Source: a virus. From it: a DNA stretch of 64,000 bases. Below the pieces are notes generated by a model. It was given only the letters and a program-made list of their open reading frames with translations, did not search any database and was not told the origin of the DNA. The translations under genes and the position numbers were made by a program. Positions 27,941 through 37,167 of the stretch are shown piece after piece (position 1 is the first letter of the stretch; every line of letters starts with the position of its first letter). The DNA lies in IMG/VR virus record IMGVR_UViG_3300033141_006329, positions 62,001 through 126,000 of that record. The stretch is one strand, 5' to 3'.

Positions 27941-28002
27941 ATGCTTTAACGTTTTTAATTTGTCCAGTCGTATGTGTGGAGTTTTGATTTTAATATAATT
28001 TA
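27941..28002 (-). repeat. 62-bp intergenic cassette, copy 2, with GGACAAA element
   Basis: Identical to 26251-26312. The element ACTGGACAAATTAAAAAC lies at 27951-27968, upstream of purD. Confidence 0.85.
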
Positions 28003-28016
28003 ATCCTCTTTCTCCT

Positions 28017-28838
28017 TTATAAATTTTCTATTACTTTTGTCACTCTTATTGCACTATCAATATTGGTCTCAGCGTCGCCATTAAGGATATGCTTAAATTT
28101 CTCTACTGAGTTTTTCAGATATTCTGACCCATCGCCAGACGGTGAATGACTCAACCCATTATACATTTCTATAGTAACAGAGTCAATGTACCCATGATTA
28201 TATGTTACTCTCCCTTTCTCAAAAAAGAAAACAAATTCGAATTTATATTCTTTCATAGCATTTACTATTATATTTCCCATATCACCAACTATAACATCAT
28301 TGAAATAATTTGTATCTTTATCTTTAACAGATTTAAAACTCATCTTATCTACATCTGAAACTAAATCTATGACACTTAATACGTGGGAAGTAAGCAACCA
28401 ATTGCAGGATTCTTGGGGGTTTTCTACTATTTTACAACGGTGACAGGTTGTATATTTGAGTGGTCCTATTACATGATTTGTTAACCTTACTTGTTTTAAT
28501 ATATTTAATATAGGGGATGATTGCATTTGGTAATCTACATATAACTTTAATCCTTTTCTATTTGCTATATCTCTAAGTTCTTCAGCTTCTGCTGTGGTTT
28601 TTGCTATTGGTTTTTCCAGGAATACATGCTTACCAGCTTCTAAAGCTTTTTTAGCTATTTTGAAATGAGTAGGTATCGGGGTTGCTATAAAAACTGCTTC
28701 TATATCCTCTCTCAATAATATATTATCTAATGACTCTTCTTTCGTAGTGGTAATCAACTCAAAGTTTTTCTCTATGTAAGGGGTGAGAATATTCCCCCAC
28801 CTACCTGTGCCTATTAATGCTACTTTTATTTTATTCAT
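28017..28838 (-). CDS. Gfo/Idh/MocA-type sugar dehydrogenase
   Basis: 273 residues. N-terminal Rossmann NAD(P) site VALIGTGRWGNIL, then VFIATPIPTHFKIAKKALEA and the family signature GKHVFLEKPIAKT. The substrate domain contains the HVLSVIDL segment with a conserved His. It is shorter than typical members (330-360), so the C-terminal domain is trimmed. It would oxidise or epimerise a sugar or nucleotide sugar. ATGA overlap with the transferase upstream places it in the glycan operon. Confidence 0.85.
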   Translation of the reverse strand: MNKIKVALIGTGRWGNILTPYIEKNFELITTTKEESLDNILLREDIEAVFIATPIPTHFKIAKKALEAGKHVFLEKPIAKTTAEAEELRDIANRKGLKLYVDYQMQSSPILNILKQVRLTNHVIGPLKYTTCHRCKIVENPQESCNWLLTSHVLSVIDLVSDVDKMSFKSVKDKDTNYFNDVIVGDMGNIIVNAMKEYKFEFVFFFEKGRVTYNHGYIDSVTIEMYNGLSHSPSGDGSEYLKNSVEKFKHILNGDAETNIDSAIRVTKVIENL

Positions 28839-29743
28839 AATGTCTCCTTTAATTTTTCTTTGAAAAGATCAAATCTATTTTTAATACTATGATTTTCTAA
28901 TATAAATCTCATGGCCGAATTTCTTATTTTATCAAAATCATTTGGATTTTTCAATACCTCATCTAATTTGGAAAATAAATTATGTTTAGAAATTTCTATA
29001 TAATGTATATTTTTTCGAAAGCCCAATTTATCAAGATCGGGAGTTTCATTAGCTAACAAAAGTGAACCAGTAGCAGGAATTTCAAAATATTTACGAACCA
29101 CATAATCAAATTTTGACGAGGTAGTCAGACAGCAAAAATAAGTCCTTAAAGTTTTATAATAATCTATCCCTACTTTACTCTTATTTATATCTATTTTTGT
29201 ATAACCGGGATGTTTTAGGAATTCAATATGTTTATTATTCTGACTCAACGCAAAGTGTCTTAATGGATAGAAATTTTTATCAATGCAACCAGAAACTAAA
29301 CATTTCATAATTGGATTTTTATTAATATCAGAAAAAGAATGAGGAACAACAAAATGTGGAAACCATTGGTATTTATGGATAAACTCCGAATAATCTTTTC
29401 TAAATGCATAGTCATATGGACATAATATTAGATCTGCCCTTCTCATCATATTTTTGTAATTATTTTTAGTCTCATTGTTACCATGTATATCAGTATTATA
29501 AATTATTAATTTTTTATTCTTTGGGAGATTTAATAATCCTTTCATCAAATTTATTGCTCTTTTTCCATGTGGACACTTATATGTTATTATAATATCCTCA
29601 TTGATATCATGTGGATCATAATTATCAGCATAGACAATATTAAAACCAAATTCTTTTTTCAGCATCTCAAAAAAACAAATATATCTGCCTACTACTATAG
29701 GATTATCTTTAAATGTATTTGGTATTATAATTAATCCCTTCAT
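28835..29743 (-). CDS. CgeB-like glycosyltransferase
   Basis: 302 residues. Paralogous to the 31631-32542 product over the whole length; both have the donor-site region VxKYFEIxAxGSLLLAxxTPDLD followed by HYIxI. This fits the C-terminal domain of CgeB/GT4-like transferases. Probably transfers a sugar to a cell-surface or phage target. The gene overlaps the dehydrogenase by 4 bases. Confidence 0.75.
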   Translation of the reverse strand: MKGLIIIPNTFKDNPIVVGRYICFFEMLKKEFGFNIVYADNYDPHDINEDIIITYKCPHGKRAINLMKGLLNLPKNKKLIIYNTDIHGNNETKNNYKNMMRRADLILCPYDYAFRKDYSEFIHKYQWFPHFVVPHSFSDINKNPIMKCLVSGCIDKNFYPLRHFALSQNNKHIEFLKHPGYTKIDINKSKVGIDYYKTLRTYFCCLTTSSKFDYVVRKYFEIPATGSLLLANETPDLDKLGFRKNIHYIEISKHNLFSKLDEVLKNPNDFDKIRNSAMRFILENHSIKNRFDLFKEKLKETL

Positions 29744-30883
29744 TTATTTCTTACCCTCGAAAATACTCTCATAAATAGTAGAAATTTCACAACCCATTCT
29801 ATTGCACCTTATACCCTTACTAAAGCATTTTTCATTACAACTAAATTCAGGATCATAATTTTTCATAATCATTTCTTTAAACTTCTCTAAATCGTCTGTA
29901 GCTTTTCCCAAACGACATTGGGGGGCTGTAGGTGTAGCTGCTGTTGAGCATTTGTATACATAACCATCAGCGCCATATGTGATCTGATAATAGCCGTAAG
30001 CGCATTTATTAAAGTTGAATTTGGTATCAATATCTGTAAACTCTGGTCCTGTATAGAATATGTACGGGCGCTCTTCTTTTGTCTCTGATAAATATTTCTT
30101 TAGTGCATCATAATATTGTTGAGAGCCTGTCACTTCTACTCTTTCTTTATATTCTCTTACTTCATCAAATGATTGATTGTAATTTGCAAATGGAATACTA
30201 AACCTGAGCGAGTCCACGCCTATATCTTTAGCAATTTTGACAATTTCTTGAAAATCCTCATGAGTACAACTGTGTGGTGAAATAAGATAACAAAGTCTGA
30301 TAGCATGTCCTTTATAGTTTTGAGACTTTCTTATGTATACAGCGTTCCTTATGCCTTTAACTATCTGATTAAATAATTCATAATTTTTTGAACCTTTAAC
30401 TTTGCACCATGATCTTGATGTTCCAGCATCTATACTTATAGATAAATAATCAGTAGGGTCAGAAATTCTATTCATTTCAGTAAGAACACCGTAATTATCC
30501 TCCAAATCTTTAAGCAAGATAGCATTGGTATGTATACCAAAATGATTATTATATTTTTTAGTCATTGCAAGAAAAGCCATAAAATAAGGATTTCCAAGTG
30601 GTTCTGTATAAGCGCCACCGTAGATATGATAAGGTATTTTGCCTTTTAATTTATCCATAAGCGATAGAGCATCTGCCTCCCAATGTCCCAACGCTTTATT
30701 GAATAATTTACCAGCACAATGACTACAATGCAACTGACAAGGCTGTTTATGATCGTTAGGCAAATGCACCTCCCATTGACGAGGCCAAACAAATTCTCCA
30801 GAGAACATTCTCTCAGGTTTATTATCTAAGTGTTTCATCAATTGTTTCCAGTAGAGGTATTCCTCAGGTCTCATATCAATCAT
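29744..30883 (-). CDS. Radical SAM enzyme
   Basis: 379 residues. The cluster motif CQLHCSHC (CxxxCxxC) is near residue 43 and is followed by YHIYGGAYTEPLGNPY and HTNAILL, the usual barrel elements. The C-terminal part has more Cys (CAYGYYQI, CSTAATPTAPQC, CNEKCFSKGIRCNRMGC), which look like a SPASM/twitch auxiliary cluster site. It could modify a peptide or a sugar; its place between transferases favours a glycan or glycopeptide substrate. AAGGAG lies 11 bases before the ATG. Confidence 0.85.
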   Translation of the reverse strand: MIDMRPEEYLYWKQLMKHLDNKPERMFSGEFVWPRQWEVHLPNDHKQPCQLHCSHCAGKLFNKALGHWEADALSLMDKLKGKIPYHIYGGAYTEPLGNPYFMAFLAMTKKYNNHFGIHTNAILLKDLEDNYGVLTEMNRISDPTDYLSISIDAGTSRSWCKVKGSKNYELFNQIVKGIRNAVYIRKSQNYKGHAIRLCYLISPHSCTHEDFQEIVKIAKDIGVDSLRFSIPFANYNQSFDEVREYKERVEVTGSQQYYDALKKYLSETKEERPYIFYTGPEFTDIDTKFNFNKCAYGYYQITYGADGYVYKCSTAATPTAPQCRLGKATDDLEKFKEMIMKNYDPEFSCNEKCFSKGIRCNRMGCEISTIYESIFEGKK

Positions 30884-30884
30884 T

Positions 30885-31634
30885 TTATTTATTCTCCTTT
30901 ATACAAAAATTATCTAATATCTGTTTATTAGCTGGTTTGCCTCTAAACGAATTGTTAAGATTTTTATCATGTATCATTTGTAACCAAAAAGGACTACCAT
31001 TTCTGATTTGTTCAACTGTGAATAATCCATTCATCTTCCAGTGAACTATTCTAAAACAAGTTTTTAGATAATTTTCTGTCAGTGGTTCTATGACTGTGAT
31101 GTAGGGGTTTGGAGGGCGGGGGTAATCCAAGGTTGTTATACCTTTATTTTTTATATTATATATAGTTCCATTTATAGGATTTAATAATCGCTCCTTTGGT
31201 GAAAATTCTTCTTGCATTATTTTTATATAATTTTTATTTAAAGCATCGTCGCAATCTAATCTGGAGGTTATAATCCAATTAGTTTCTGGATTTAATTGTT
31301 CTTTTATCTTATTTGAAAACCACTGATACATGGTGAATCTCTCATAGTTTTCATAATCTATGTATATAGGGATCATTCTATCATATTTTTCTAATAAATT
31401 TTTATTAGTATGATTCTCATCAAATAAAACCATCCATTTGAAATTTTTATTGGTCTGTCCTGCTATCGATGGATAACAATATTTATCGAAAAGCCTTAAT
31501 CGATGTTTAAACCATTCGTCTGTAGGCATATCTTCATGATTAGGTCTTTTAAGTTTTCTCCCTGTTATACATTTTGACCATTGCATGTAAACATTAAATT
31601 GCGTCAAAAGGAAATGTTCGAATTGTATACTCAT
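30885..31634 (-). CDS. Rhamnosyltransferase-like glycosyltransferase (PF11316 type)
   Basis: 249 residues. FEHFLLTQFNVYM at the start, then LRLFDKYCYPSIAGQTNKNF, WMVLFDE and the acidic donor site SRLDCDDALNKNYI. This order fits the putative rhamnosyl transferase family. Start codon overlaps the stop of the upstream gene as ATGA. Donor sugar not certain. Confidence 0.8.
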   Translation of the reverse strand: MSIQFEHFLLTQFNVYMQWSKCITGRKLKRPNHEDMPTDEWFKHRLRLFDKYCYPSIAGQTNKNFKWMVLFDENHTNKNLLEKYDRMIPIYIDYENYERFTMYQWFSNKIKEQLNPETNWIITSRLDCDDALNKNYIKIMQEEFSPKERLLNPINGTIYNIKNKGITTLDYPRPPNPYITVIEPLTENYLKTCFRIVHWKMNGLFTVEQIRNGSPFWLQMIHDKNLNNSFRGKPANKQILDNFCIKENK

Positions 31635-32542
31635 AGTGTCTCCATCATTTTATTAAATATTTTTAAATTATTTTTTTCAGTAGAGTTTTCCAATACAAAT
31701 CTTCTTCCTTCTCTTCTAATATCTTCATATCTTTCAGGGTTCTTTAATACAGTATCTAATGTCTCGAAGAAATTATTTTTAGTAATTTGAATATAATGAA
31801 CTTTATTTTTGATACAAAAAAAATCCAAATCCGGAGTATATGTAGCCAATAATAATGATCCAGAGGCCATTATTTCAAAATATTTGCCTACCACAAAGTC
31901 CATTATTGTCGCAGTAGTAACACTACAAAAATATTTATTTAATTCTTGAGCATATTTAAACCCTACAGTAGAGCCTGGATTATCTGTTCTCCATCCTGAA
32001 TGTGGCAACACGACTATATTTTCAGTCTTATGCTTATATATATATTTCCTAATAGGATATAACCTTTGATTATAACGACCTGTAAATAAACATTTCATTA
32101 TAGGTTCTTTGTTTAATTCTAATTTGGAGTAATATTCCGAACTTGCAAATTGTGGGCAATTAACATATTTATCTATATAATCTGGAAATATTTTTGTGAA
32201 TGCAAAATCGTGAGGGTTTAATATTACGTCAGCTCTATCCATTAATTTTTTCAATTTTTTTACAAATTCAACATCACCTGGCCGATTACAACCGTGCAAG
32301 TCGATCATATATAGTATAAGCTTTTTATCTTTAGAAAGATTAATAAGCCCCTTATATAAATGAATTTCATCTGCTCGTGGTGTCCTGAAAACTAAAATAA
32401 TATTTTCTTCTACCTTACTTACGTCCCAGGTTTTTGTATATCCTATTCTGTAATCTAATAAATTCAGAAATGCTAAATATTTTTTTACTATAGGAAAACT
32501 CTCTTTATCTCTTAGAGGAATTAATATTAAACCTTTAGACAT
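31631..32542 (-). CDS. CgeB-like glycosyltransferase
   Basis: 303 residues, first gene of the operon reaching to 28017. Paralogue of the 28835 product (VGKYFEIMASGSLLLATYTP, KVHYIQITKN). Retains the N-terminal start GLILIPLRDKESFPIVKKYL. The ribosome site is TGGAGGATATTCGT before the ATG. Likely donor: a nucleotide sugar. Confidence 0.75.
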   Translation of the reverse strand: MSKGLILIPLRDKESFPIVKKYLAFLNLLDYRIGYTKTWDVSKVEENIILVFRTPRADEIHLYKGLINLSKDKKLILYMIDLHGCNRPGDVEFVKKLKKLMDRADVILNPHDFAFTKIFPDYIDKYVNCPQFASSEYYSKLELNKEPIMKCLFTGRYNQRLYPIRKYIYKHKTENIVVLPHSGWRTDNPGSTVGFKYAQELNKYFCSVTTATIMDFVVGKYFEIMASGSLLLATYTPDLDFFCIKNKVHYIQITKNNFFETLDTVLKNPERYEDIRREGRRFVLENSTEKNNLKIFNKMMETL

Positions 32543-32628
32543 ACGAATATCCTCCAGGTATACATTTGCTCCACCTCATAAAAAATATTAAACTGGGCTA
32601 AGATAAAATGTTCGAAATTTAGATTCAT
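32527..32628 (-). pseudogene. N-terminal remnant of a rhamnosyltransferase-like gene
   Basis: A 33-codon ORF starting MNLNFEHFILAQFNIFYEVE matches the first 14 or so residues of the 30885-31634 product (FEHFLLTQFNVYMQ), then diverges and stops inside the start of the 32542 gene. It looks like the leftover 5' end of a duplicated or displaced transferase gene. It might still be translated as a leader. Confidence 0.55.
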
Positions 32629-32634
32629 GATAAG

Positions 32635-32853
32635 TTATCCTGCAACCTTCTCTGGGTTTCCCAATTGTGTTTTTATAAATTCATTTAAAAGAGTGTTATG
32701 ATGTTTACACAAATGAAATGTTCTAGCAAGATCCACATGCTCTGATTTATCATCCATATAACACGCTTCAGTTATAACTATTTTCTTATCTCCATTATAT
32801 ATATCTAATTCTTTCCCACATACATCACAAAAATATTTGACTTCTTTACTCAT
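32635..32853 (-). CDS. Small zinc-binding protein
   Basis: 72 residues: YFCDVCGKELDIYNGDKK, then HLCKHH about 35 residues later, a CxxC...CxxH zinc site. Ends NPEKVAG. Small single-domain protein, function unknown. Confidence 0.7.
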   Translation of the reverse strand: MSKEVKYFCDVCGKELDIYNGDKKIVITEACYMDDKSEHVDLARTFHLCKHHNTLLNEFIKTQLGNPEKVAG

Positions 32854-32875
32854 TTATATACCCTCTCTAATTCGT

Positions 32876-34063
32876 TCATCCGACTATTTCCTTATATTTG
32901 ACAATAGTAATAATATCTCCAGTTATTAACCCTTCTATAGAATCACCAATCAAAACTACATTGTGTCCGTCCTCCAACTCAAAATTATAACTTTCCTTTA
33001 ATATCCCGAATCGCCCATAAACTTTTATCAATTCTGACATATCCACAGAACTTCCTATGTCAATCACGATATCGTCACCATCCTCTAATCCATTTGCATC
33101 GTCCTCTGTCAGAACATAATTATAAGCATCCTCATAATTCGCATCCACTCTAGTTACTTCTCCTGAAGTACTATCCATAATACTTAACATCAATTCGTCT
33201 GGGGCCAAATCATCAGAAGCTGGAACATAGTTAAATCCCGATGTAATCTGAAATACAATGTTCTTAGCTCTTGCAGGTAATTTTTGAACATCAAAAATTA
33301 AATGGGTCGGAATGGCTGCTTCCCACTCCATTTCTAGCGTTAAACGTGATTCGGAAAGATCATCTCCTCCATATTTTTCGCTACCATCTGTGATCCCCGT
33401 GAGCTTCACCATCGGGTGTATACTGAAAGGCCAACATAGTTTGGTCTGATTTATATTCTTTATTAATTTATTTCCTGCGGTAGTTTTATTCGCCCAATCT
33501 AAATCATAGTTTTCACCCGTATATAAATTATCATAATTATACAATACGAGTTCCTCCGGCAATACAAAATATCCTTCTATATTTGCTGGTCTTAAATATC
33601 TATCCAATCCTCCAAAAAACTGATAGGAAAGTACCCTGTAGTCTATGGCCTCATAAACTGACGATGCCCAAATGATTAATTCAAATCTACCTTTATATCT
33701 ATTCAGGACTGGACTTATAGATATATTATCATCTTCGTATATCTTATTCCTATTTAAATCACGACCTATAGTTGTCTCAAATTGTGGGTATCCATGTAAG
33801 AACCTTCCACCTTGTGGATCAGGTTCGAAATCCAAAGAAGGGTCAAATGTTACGAATGGGTATTGAGGACTGTGCTGTTCTCCTAAATTTTTTATCCTAT
33901 TATGGTAATGTACGACAGCTTTCTCATACGTAGCCATAACCACTTCCGTAGTTCTCGGAAAGAATTCTGTTCTGAAGAAATCTGCCATTCCTCTAAAGAA
34001 TGAACCCATCACGCCATTTATGTATGTATGGTGATATAGTTTTCTCTCTACTGTAGGTGCCAT
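32876..34063 (-). CDS. Probable virion protein, unknown family
   Basis: 395 residues from MAPTVERK at 34063, directly after the stop of the 34065 gene; the upstream in-frame ATG at 34084 lies inside that gene. The sequence is beta-rich with Asp/Tyr/Gly turns (FVTFDPSLDFEPDPQGGRFL) and a GxxVxxxD-type barrel at the C-terminus. It looks like a tail or baseplate component, coexpressed with the 34065 and 34725 genes. No family recognised. Confidence 0.6.
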   Translation of the reverse strand: MAPTVERKLYHHTYINGVMGSFFRGMADFFRTEFFPRTTEVVMATYEKAVVHYHNRIKNLGEQHSPQYPFVTFDPSLDFEPDPQGGRFLHGYPQFETTIGRDLNRNKIYEDDNISISPVLNRYKGRFELIIWASSVYEAIDYRVLSYQFFGGLDRYLRPANIEGYFVLPEELVLYNYDNLYTGENYDLDWANKTTAGNKLIKNINQTKLCWPFSIHPMVKLTGITDGSEKYGGDDLSESRLTLEMEWEAAIPTHLIFDVQKLPARAKNIVFQITSGFNYVPASDDLAPDELMLSIMDSTSGEVTRVDANYEDAYNYVLTEDDANGLEDGDDIVIDIGSSVDMSELIKVYGRFGILKESYNFELEDGHNVVLIGDSIEGLITGDIITIVKYKEIVG

Positions 34064-34064
34064 T

Positions 34065-34709
34065 TTAATCACCCATCCCTTCAACGATACTCCTTTTCAT
34101 ATCCTCAGAGTCATGATCAAGAAAAGAAACCTCTTCCACTCTATGCATTCCTTCTTCAAAATCCTCATAATATCTATCCAACGTATCCAGCCCATGTTGT
34201 GTGGCAAATTGTAGACCCATTGTGCGCAGAATGTTCACTCTGGATATATTATTATAACATCTTCTCTGAACAAAATAGAAAATCAAGTCATCAGCCAAAT
34301 CATACAATTTCCAGCCTAATATCAATAGATAATTATTGGAAGATTTTTTCTGATCTGCTATATGCAAGTCTAATTTCTCCTTAGAAAACTTTAATATATC
34401 TCTCTCATATAATCGATTAGTTCCTGTAAATTTAAATCTATAATCAAAGTTATCATCTTTTGTAGATTCCAGATGAAAAAATGTTTTACAGAATTTACAA
34501 TCCGTCAAATTCCTAAACATAGAAACCTTAACATCCCCAGACCTAATTATATTATGCTGAGTATCCACACCGAACTGTAATGCCGATGTTTGTTTATTGA
34601 ACAGAATTGTGAATGGTACAGGTGTTCCAGTTGGAAACGCTGTATATATTAAACCCCTATTAAGTGTGGGTATTAATCTTACTTTTAAATTATTAGTTTC
34701 GTTGTTCAT
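34065..34709 (-). CDS. Hypothetical protein
   Basis: 214 residues. An N-terminal beta region (KVRLIPTLNRGLIYTAFPTG) carries a CxxC pair (TDCKFCKTFF). A helical middle (LILGWKLYDLADDLIFYFVQ) and an acidic C-terminus (EVSFLDHDSEDMKRS) follow. Not recognised. Middle gene of a three-gene unit. Confidence 0.6.
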   Translation of the reverse strand: MNNETNNLKVRLIPTLNRGLIYTAFPTGTPVPFTILFNKQTSALQFGVDTQHNIIRSGDVKVSMFRNLTDCKFCKTFFHLESTKDDNFDYRFKFTGTNRLYERDILKFSKEKLDLHIADQKKSSNNYLLILGWKLYDLADDLIFYFVQRRCYNNISRVNILRTMGLQFATQHGLDTLDRYYEDFEEGMHRVEEVSFLDHDSEDMKRSIVEGMGD

Positions 34710-34724
34710 CTTTTTTCCTCGACT

Positions 34725-36722
34725 TTAAAAATTATTTTCAATCACACTTTGAAGATCCACATCCTCAAAATTATTATCGCTTGGAATATCCTGCAATACT
34801 CTGGATTGACTTACGTCATCTTCCTCTTTAAGTAGTTTTGCTATCTTTAAAACTGACCTCCTATCCTTTAAAGTATTATCTATTTCCATTGCCCTTTTTA
34901 TTTTAAACATCTGGGCTGGGATATCTCTATGTTGCATAAATGCAGACACGTCCTCAAATTTTTTACAATTGTTCTTCAAATCACCCAATAAATATTCCTC
35001 AGCATATCCCTTTAAACATTCCAGAAATAATTTCATTTTCTCATCCATTTTTGTGACTGGCGCTTCCTTTATTACTTCTTTTTGTGTTTTCTGTTTGGGT
35101 TTACTTGGGGTTTTAGTTAATGCTGTCTTTATATCTTCTGGTAACAATATATCAGTATCTGGTTTATCTATTCCATGCTTTTCAAATATTGTATAAACCT
35201 CTTTAGTTGTAGTAAATTTCTTGGCTGGTGTACCTGTAATAATCTTAGCTATTCTATCATAGGAATTCTTAAACATCTTTAAATCTACTGCCAAGATACT
35301 ACCTAACGTTAGATCTGCATATTCTTTCTCTACTATATCAAGTACACCACAGGTTTTACATCTATTATATTCTATCTCTATTTCATCCTCAAATGATTTA
35401 TTTATATCCAACGAAAATAGGAAGGGTGCAAACAATATCCTCATCGTGTATAGTGTTCTTCTATATTCATCTACTACTTTCATATCAGCATCATTTGTAT
35501 CAATCCATGTAAAATATTTATTGACCAACATATCATATATAATATAGATAGATAATATTTCTTTGGATATCTCAAATAGTGGATCACCTTTACTTATAGA
35601 TTTATGAAATTTTATTATAGGTACTTTTTTGGCTGGGTATCCTTCACCTGTTACTAGAGCATGTTTTACACCATCTTTAATAGCCTTTATCATACCGTAT
35701 TGCATCAGATAATAACCCTCAGTATTACTATATTCCATCATGATATCATCGCTTATATTACAAGTTGAAGTTATCATATCTATAGGTGTAAATATTTTAA
35801 GATCTGATTTTTTATTTGAGGATATAAAAGAAGCTGACCATTCTCTCAGTCTGTTTATATCACAGTTAAGAAAATTATTAACAAAGGGTTTGGATGGATT
35901 GATTCTTTTTTCTTTTTTAGTACTATCACCAGAATCATCTGGAATATCAGGAAGTTCAATGTCCTCAAATGTATTACTGACTGTGCATAATTTATTGAAT
36001 TCAATCCCTGCATCTGCTGATTTATCATTTTCTACATCTTGTTCTTCTTCTATCTCATCCATAGAATTATCATATTCTTCTATCTCGAATTGTTCGGAAG
36101 AGGGTGGAGATTGTGAGATTGATAAGTTTCTCAGCTCTTTTGTTAACCTATCAAATCCGGCGGTTATATTGCTGTTAATCGTAGTTATTTTACCCATGAG
36201 CCTATTTAACGTTAGAATGGTTTTAGTACCCGTATCGACTGTTATGAAACTATTTGTATATTGTTTCATTAATTCAATCATTGTTTTAAAAGTTAGAAAA
36301 TCTACAGGTATAGTTAATTTTCCTACAGTAGAAACTGAATTAGTAACAATCATTGTAATAGCAGGTTTTCGATTCTCGTGATCATAGGCTAGATTGAATA
36401 ATAGTTCTGCCTTAGATTTCTTAAGGTATTTTACAACACTTACATTGCCACCTGTAATAAATGCTTGTTCTGGTCCTACCTTCATAAAATTTGTTACTTG
36501 ATTTATAAGATCATATATATGGTGTATACATAATGATGCTCTTATGGATTTATAACCCGTGCGAGGATCTAATATGGCTACAGTTAACATTGTAGGTTCA
36601 TAGCTTTCCCATTTATCATCTGATCGGATAACTGTACTAGTGCTCATTTTCATTGATATGGATGTTCGCGGATCAGTATACTCCATTAAATGATTTTGTA
36701 AAAACAAACTCTCTTTTTCCAA
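34725..36722 (-). CDS. Large hypothetical protein with internal acidic linker
   Basis: 665 residues, TTG start seven bases after AAGGAG; the next ATG (36686) has no ribosome site. Residues 1-190 form an alpha/beta domain, 200-270 an acidic disordered linker, and 280-480 a helical domain with a single CxxC (NRCKTCGVLD). The last 150 residues are Lys-rich and helical. The end DVDLQSVIENNF might be a docking peptide. It has its own GGACAAA element. Function unknown. Confidence 0.7.
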   Translation of the reverse strand: MEKESLFLQNHLMEYTDPRTSISMKMSTSTVIRSDDKWESYEPTMLTVAILDPRTGYKSIRASLCIHHIYDLINQVTNFMKVGPEQAFITGGNVSVVKYLKKSKAELLFNLAYDHENRKPAITMIVTNSVSTVGKLTIPVDFLTFKTMIELMKQYTNSFITVDTGTKTILTLNRLMGKITTINSNITAGFDRLTKELRNLSISQSPPSSEQFEIEEYDNSMDEIEEEQDVENDKSADAGIEFNKLCTVSNTFEDIELPDIPDDSGDSTKKEKRINPSKPFVNNFLNCDINRLREWSASFISSNKKSDLKIFTPIDMITSTCNISDDIMMEYSNTEGYYLMQYGMIKAIKDGVKHALVTGEGYPAKKVPIIKFHKSISKGDPLFEISKEILSIYIIYDMLVNKYFTWIDTNDADMKVVDEYRRTLYTMRILFAPFLFSLDINKSFEDEIEIEYNRCKTCGVLDIVEKEYADLTLGSILAVDLKMFKNSYDRIAKIITGTPAKKFTTTKEVYTIFEKHGIDKPDTDILLPEDIKTALTKTPSKPKQKTQKEVIKEAPVTKMDEKMKLFLECLKGYAEEYLLGDLKNNCKKFEDVSAFMQHRDIPAQMFKIKRAMEIDNTLKDRRSVLKIAKLLKEEDDVSQSRVLQDIPSDNNFEDVDLQSVIENNF

Positions 36723-36759
36723 AGTCCTTCTCCTTTTAATTTTTTAGTGATGCTTTTAT

Positions 36760-36776
36760 GTTTTTAGTTTGTCCAG
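36760..36776 (-). promoter_or_regulatory. GGACAAA element overlapping a stop codon
   Basis: ACTGGACAAACTAAAAAC. The bases TGGACAAACTAA are also the last codons (Trp-Thr-Asn-stop) of the DUF488 gene. It serves the 665-aa gene. Confidence 0.65.
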
Positions 36777-37117
36777 TTGTATGAACGGTTATTTTCTATT
36801 AGATTTTTTAATAATCTCCTATGACAATTTCTATCACTCTTTTCCCAACACAACAGAGTAATCAATTCTCCATCATCACTTCTCTTCTTTAATTCTTTGA
36901 TCAGATTCTTCCTACTCTCCATCTCTTTTAAGTATCTCGTTTCATAATCATCCCAATCAATAGTCTTTGCCCTATAATCATTCAACAGTTCTATAGACGG
37001 CGCTAATTTCTTTAACCACTCATCATAATCATAGAAATTTTTAATCCATCTCATCACACAAATTCTTGTGCCATCATCTTCATTTTTTTCACTCATAATA
37101 CTTTTTGTTTTAATCAT
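36764..37117 (-). CDS. DUF488 family protein (YeaO-like)
   Basis: 117 residues. RICVMRWIKNFYDYDEWLKK, DWDDYETRYLKEM, and ITLLCWEKSDRNCHRRLL with the conserved Cys and HRR are the DUF488 hallmarks. Function of the family is not established. A C-terminal NWTN is encoded by part of the next regulatory element. AAGGGG precedes the ATG. Confidence 0.85.
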   Translation of the reverse strand: MIKTKSIMSEKNEDDGTRICVMRWIKNFYDYDEWLKKLAPSIELLNDYRAKTIDWDDYETRYLKEMESRKNLIKELKKRSDDGELITLLCWEKSDRNCHRRLLKNLIENNRSYNWTN

Positions 37118-37137
37118 TGATTCCCCTTTGATTTTAT

Positions 37138-37167
37138 TCTTTTTAATTTGTCCAGTTGTTTGACTGG
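37138..37167 (-). promoter_or_regulatory. GGACAAA element with hairpin
   Basis: CCAGTCAAACAACTGG (37152-37167) starts at the base after the stop of the 37168 gene and runs into ACAAATTAAAAAGA. It serves the DUF488 gene. Confidence 0.65.

Noticed and set aside
35740-36381. 213-codon plus-strand ORF opposite the 665-aa gene
   Set aside because: Serine and leucine rich shadow of the minus-strand gene, without ribosome site or neighbours on that strand.
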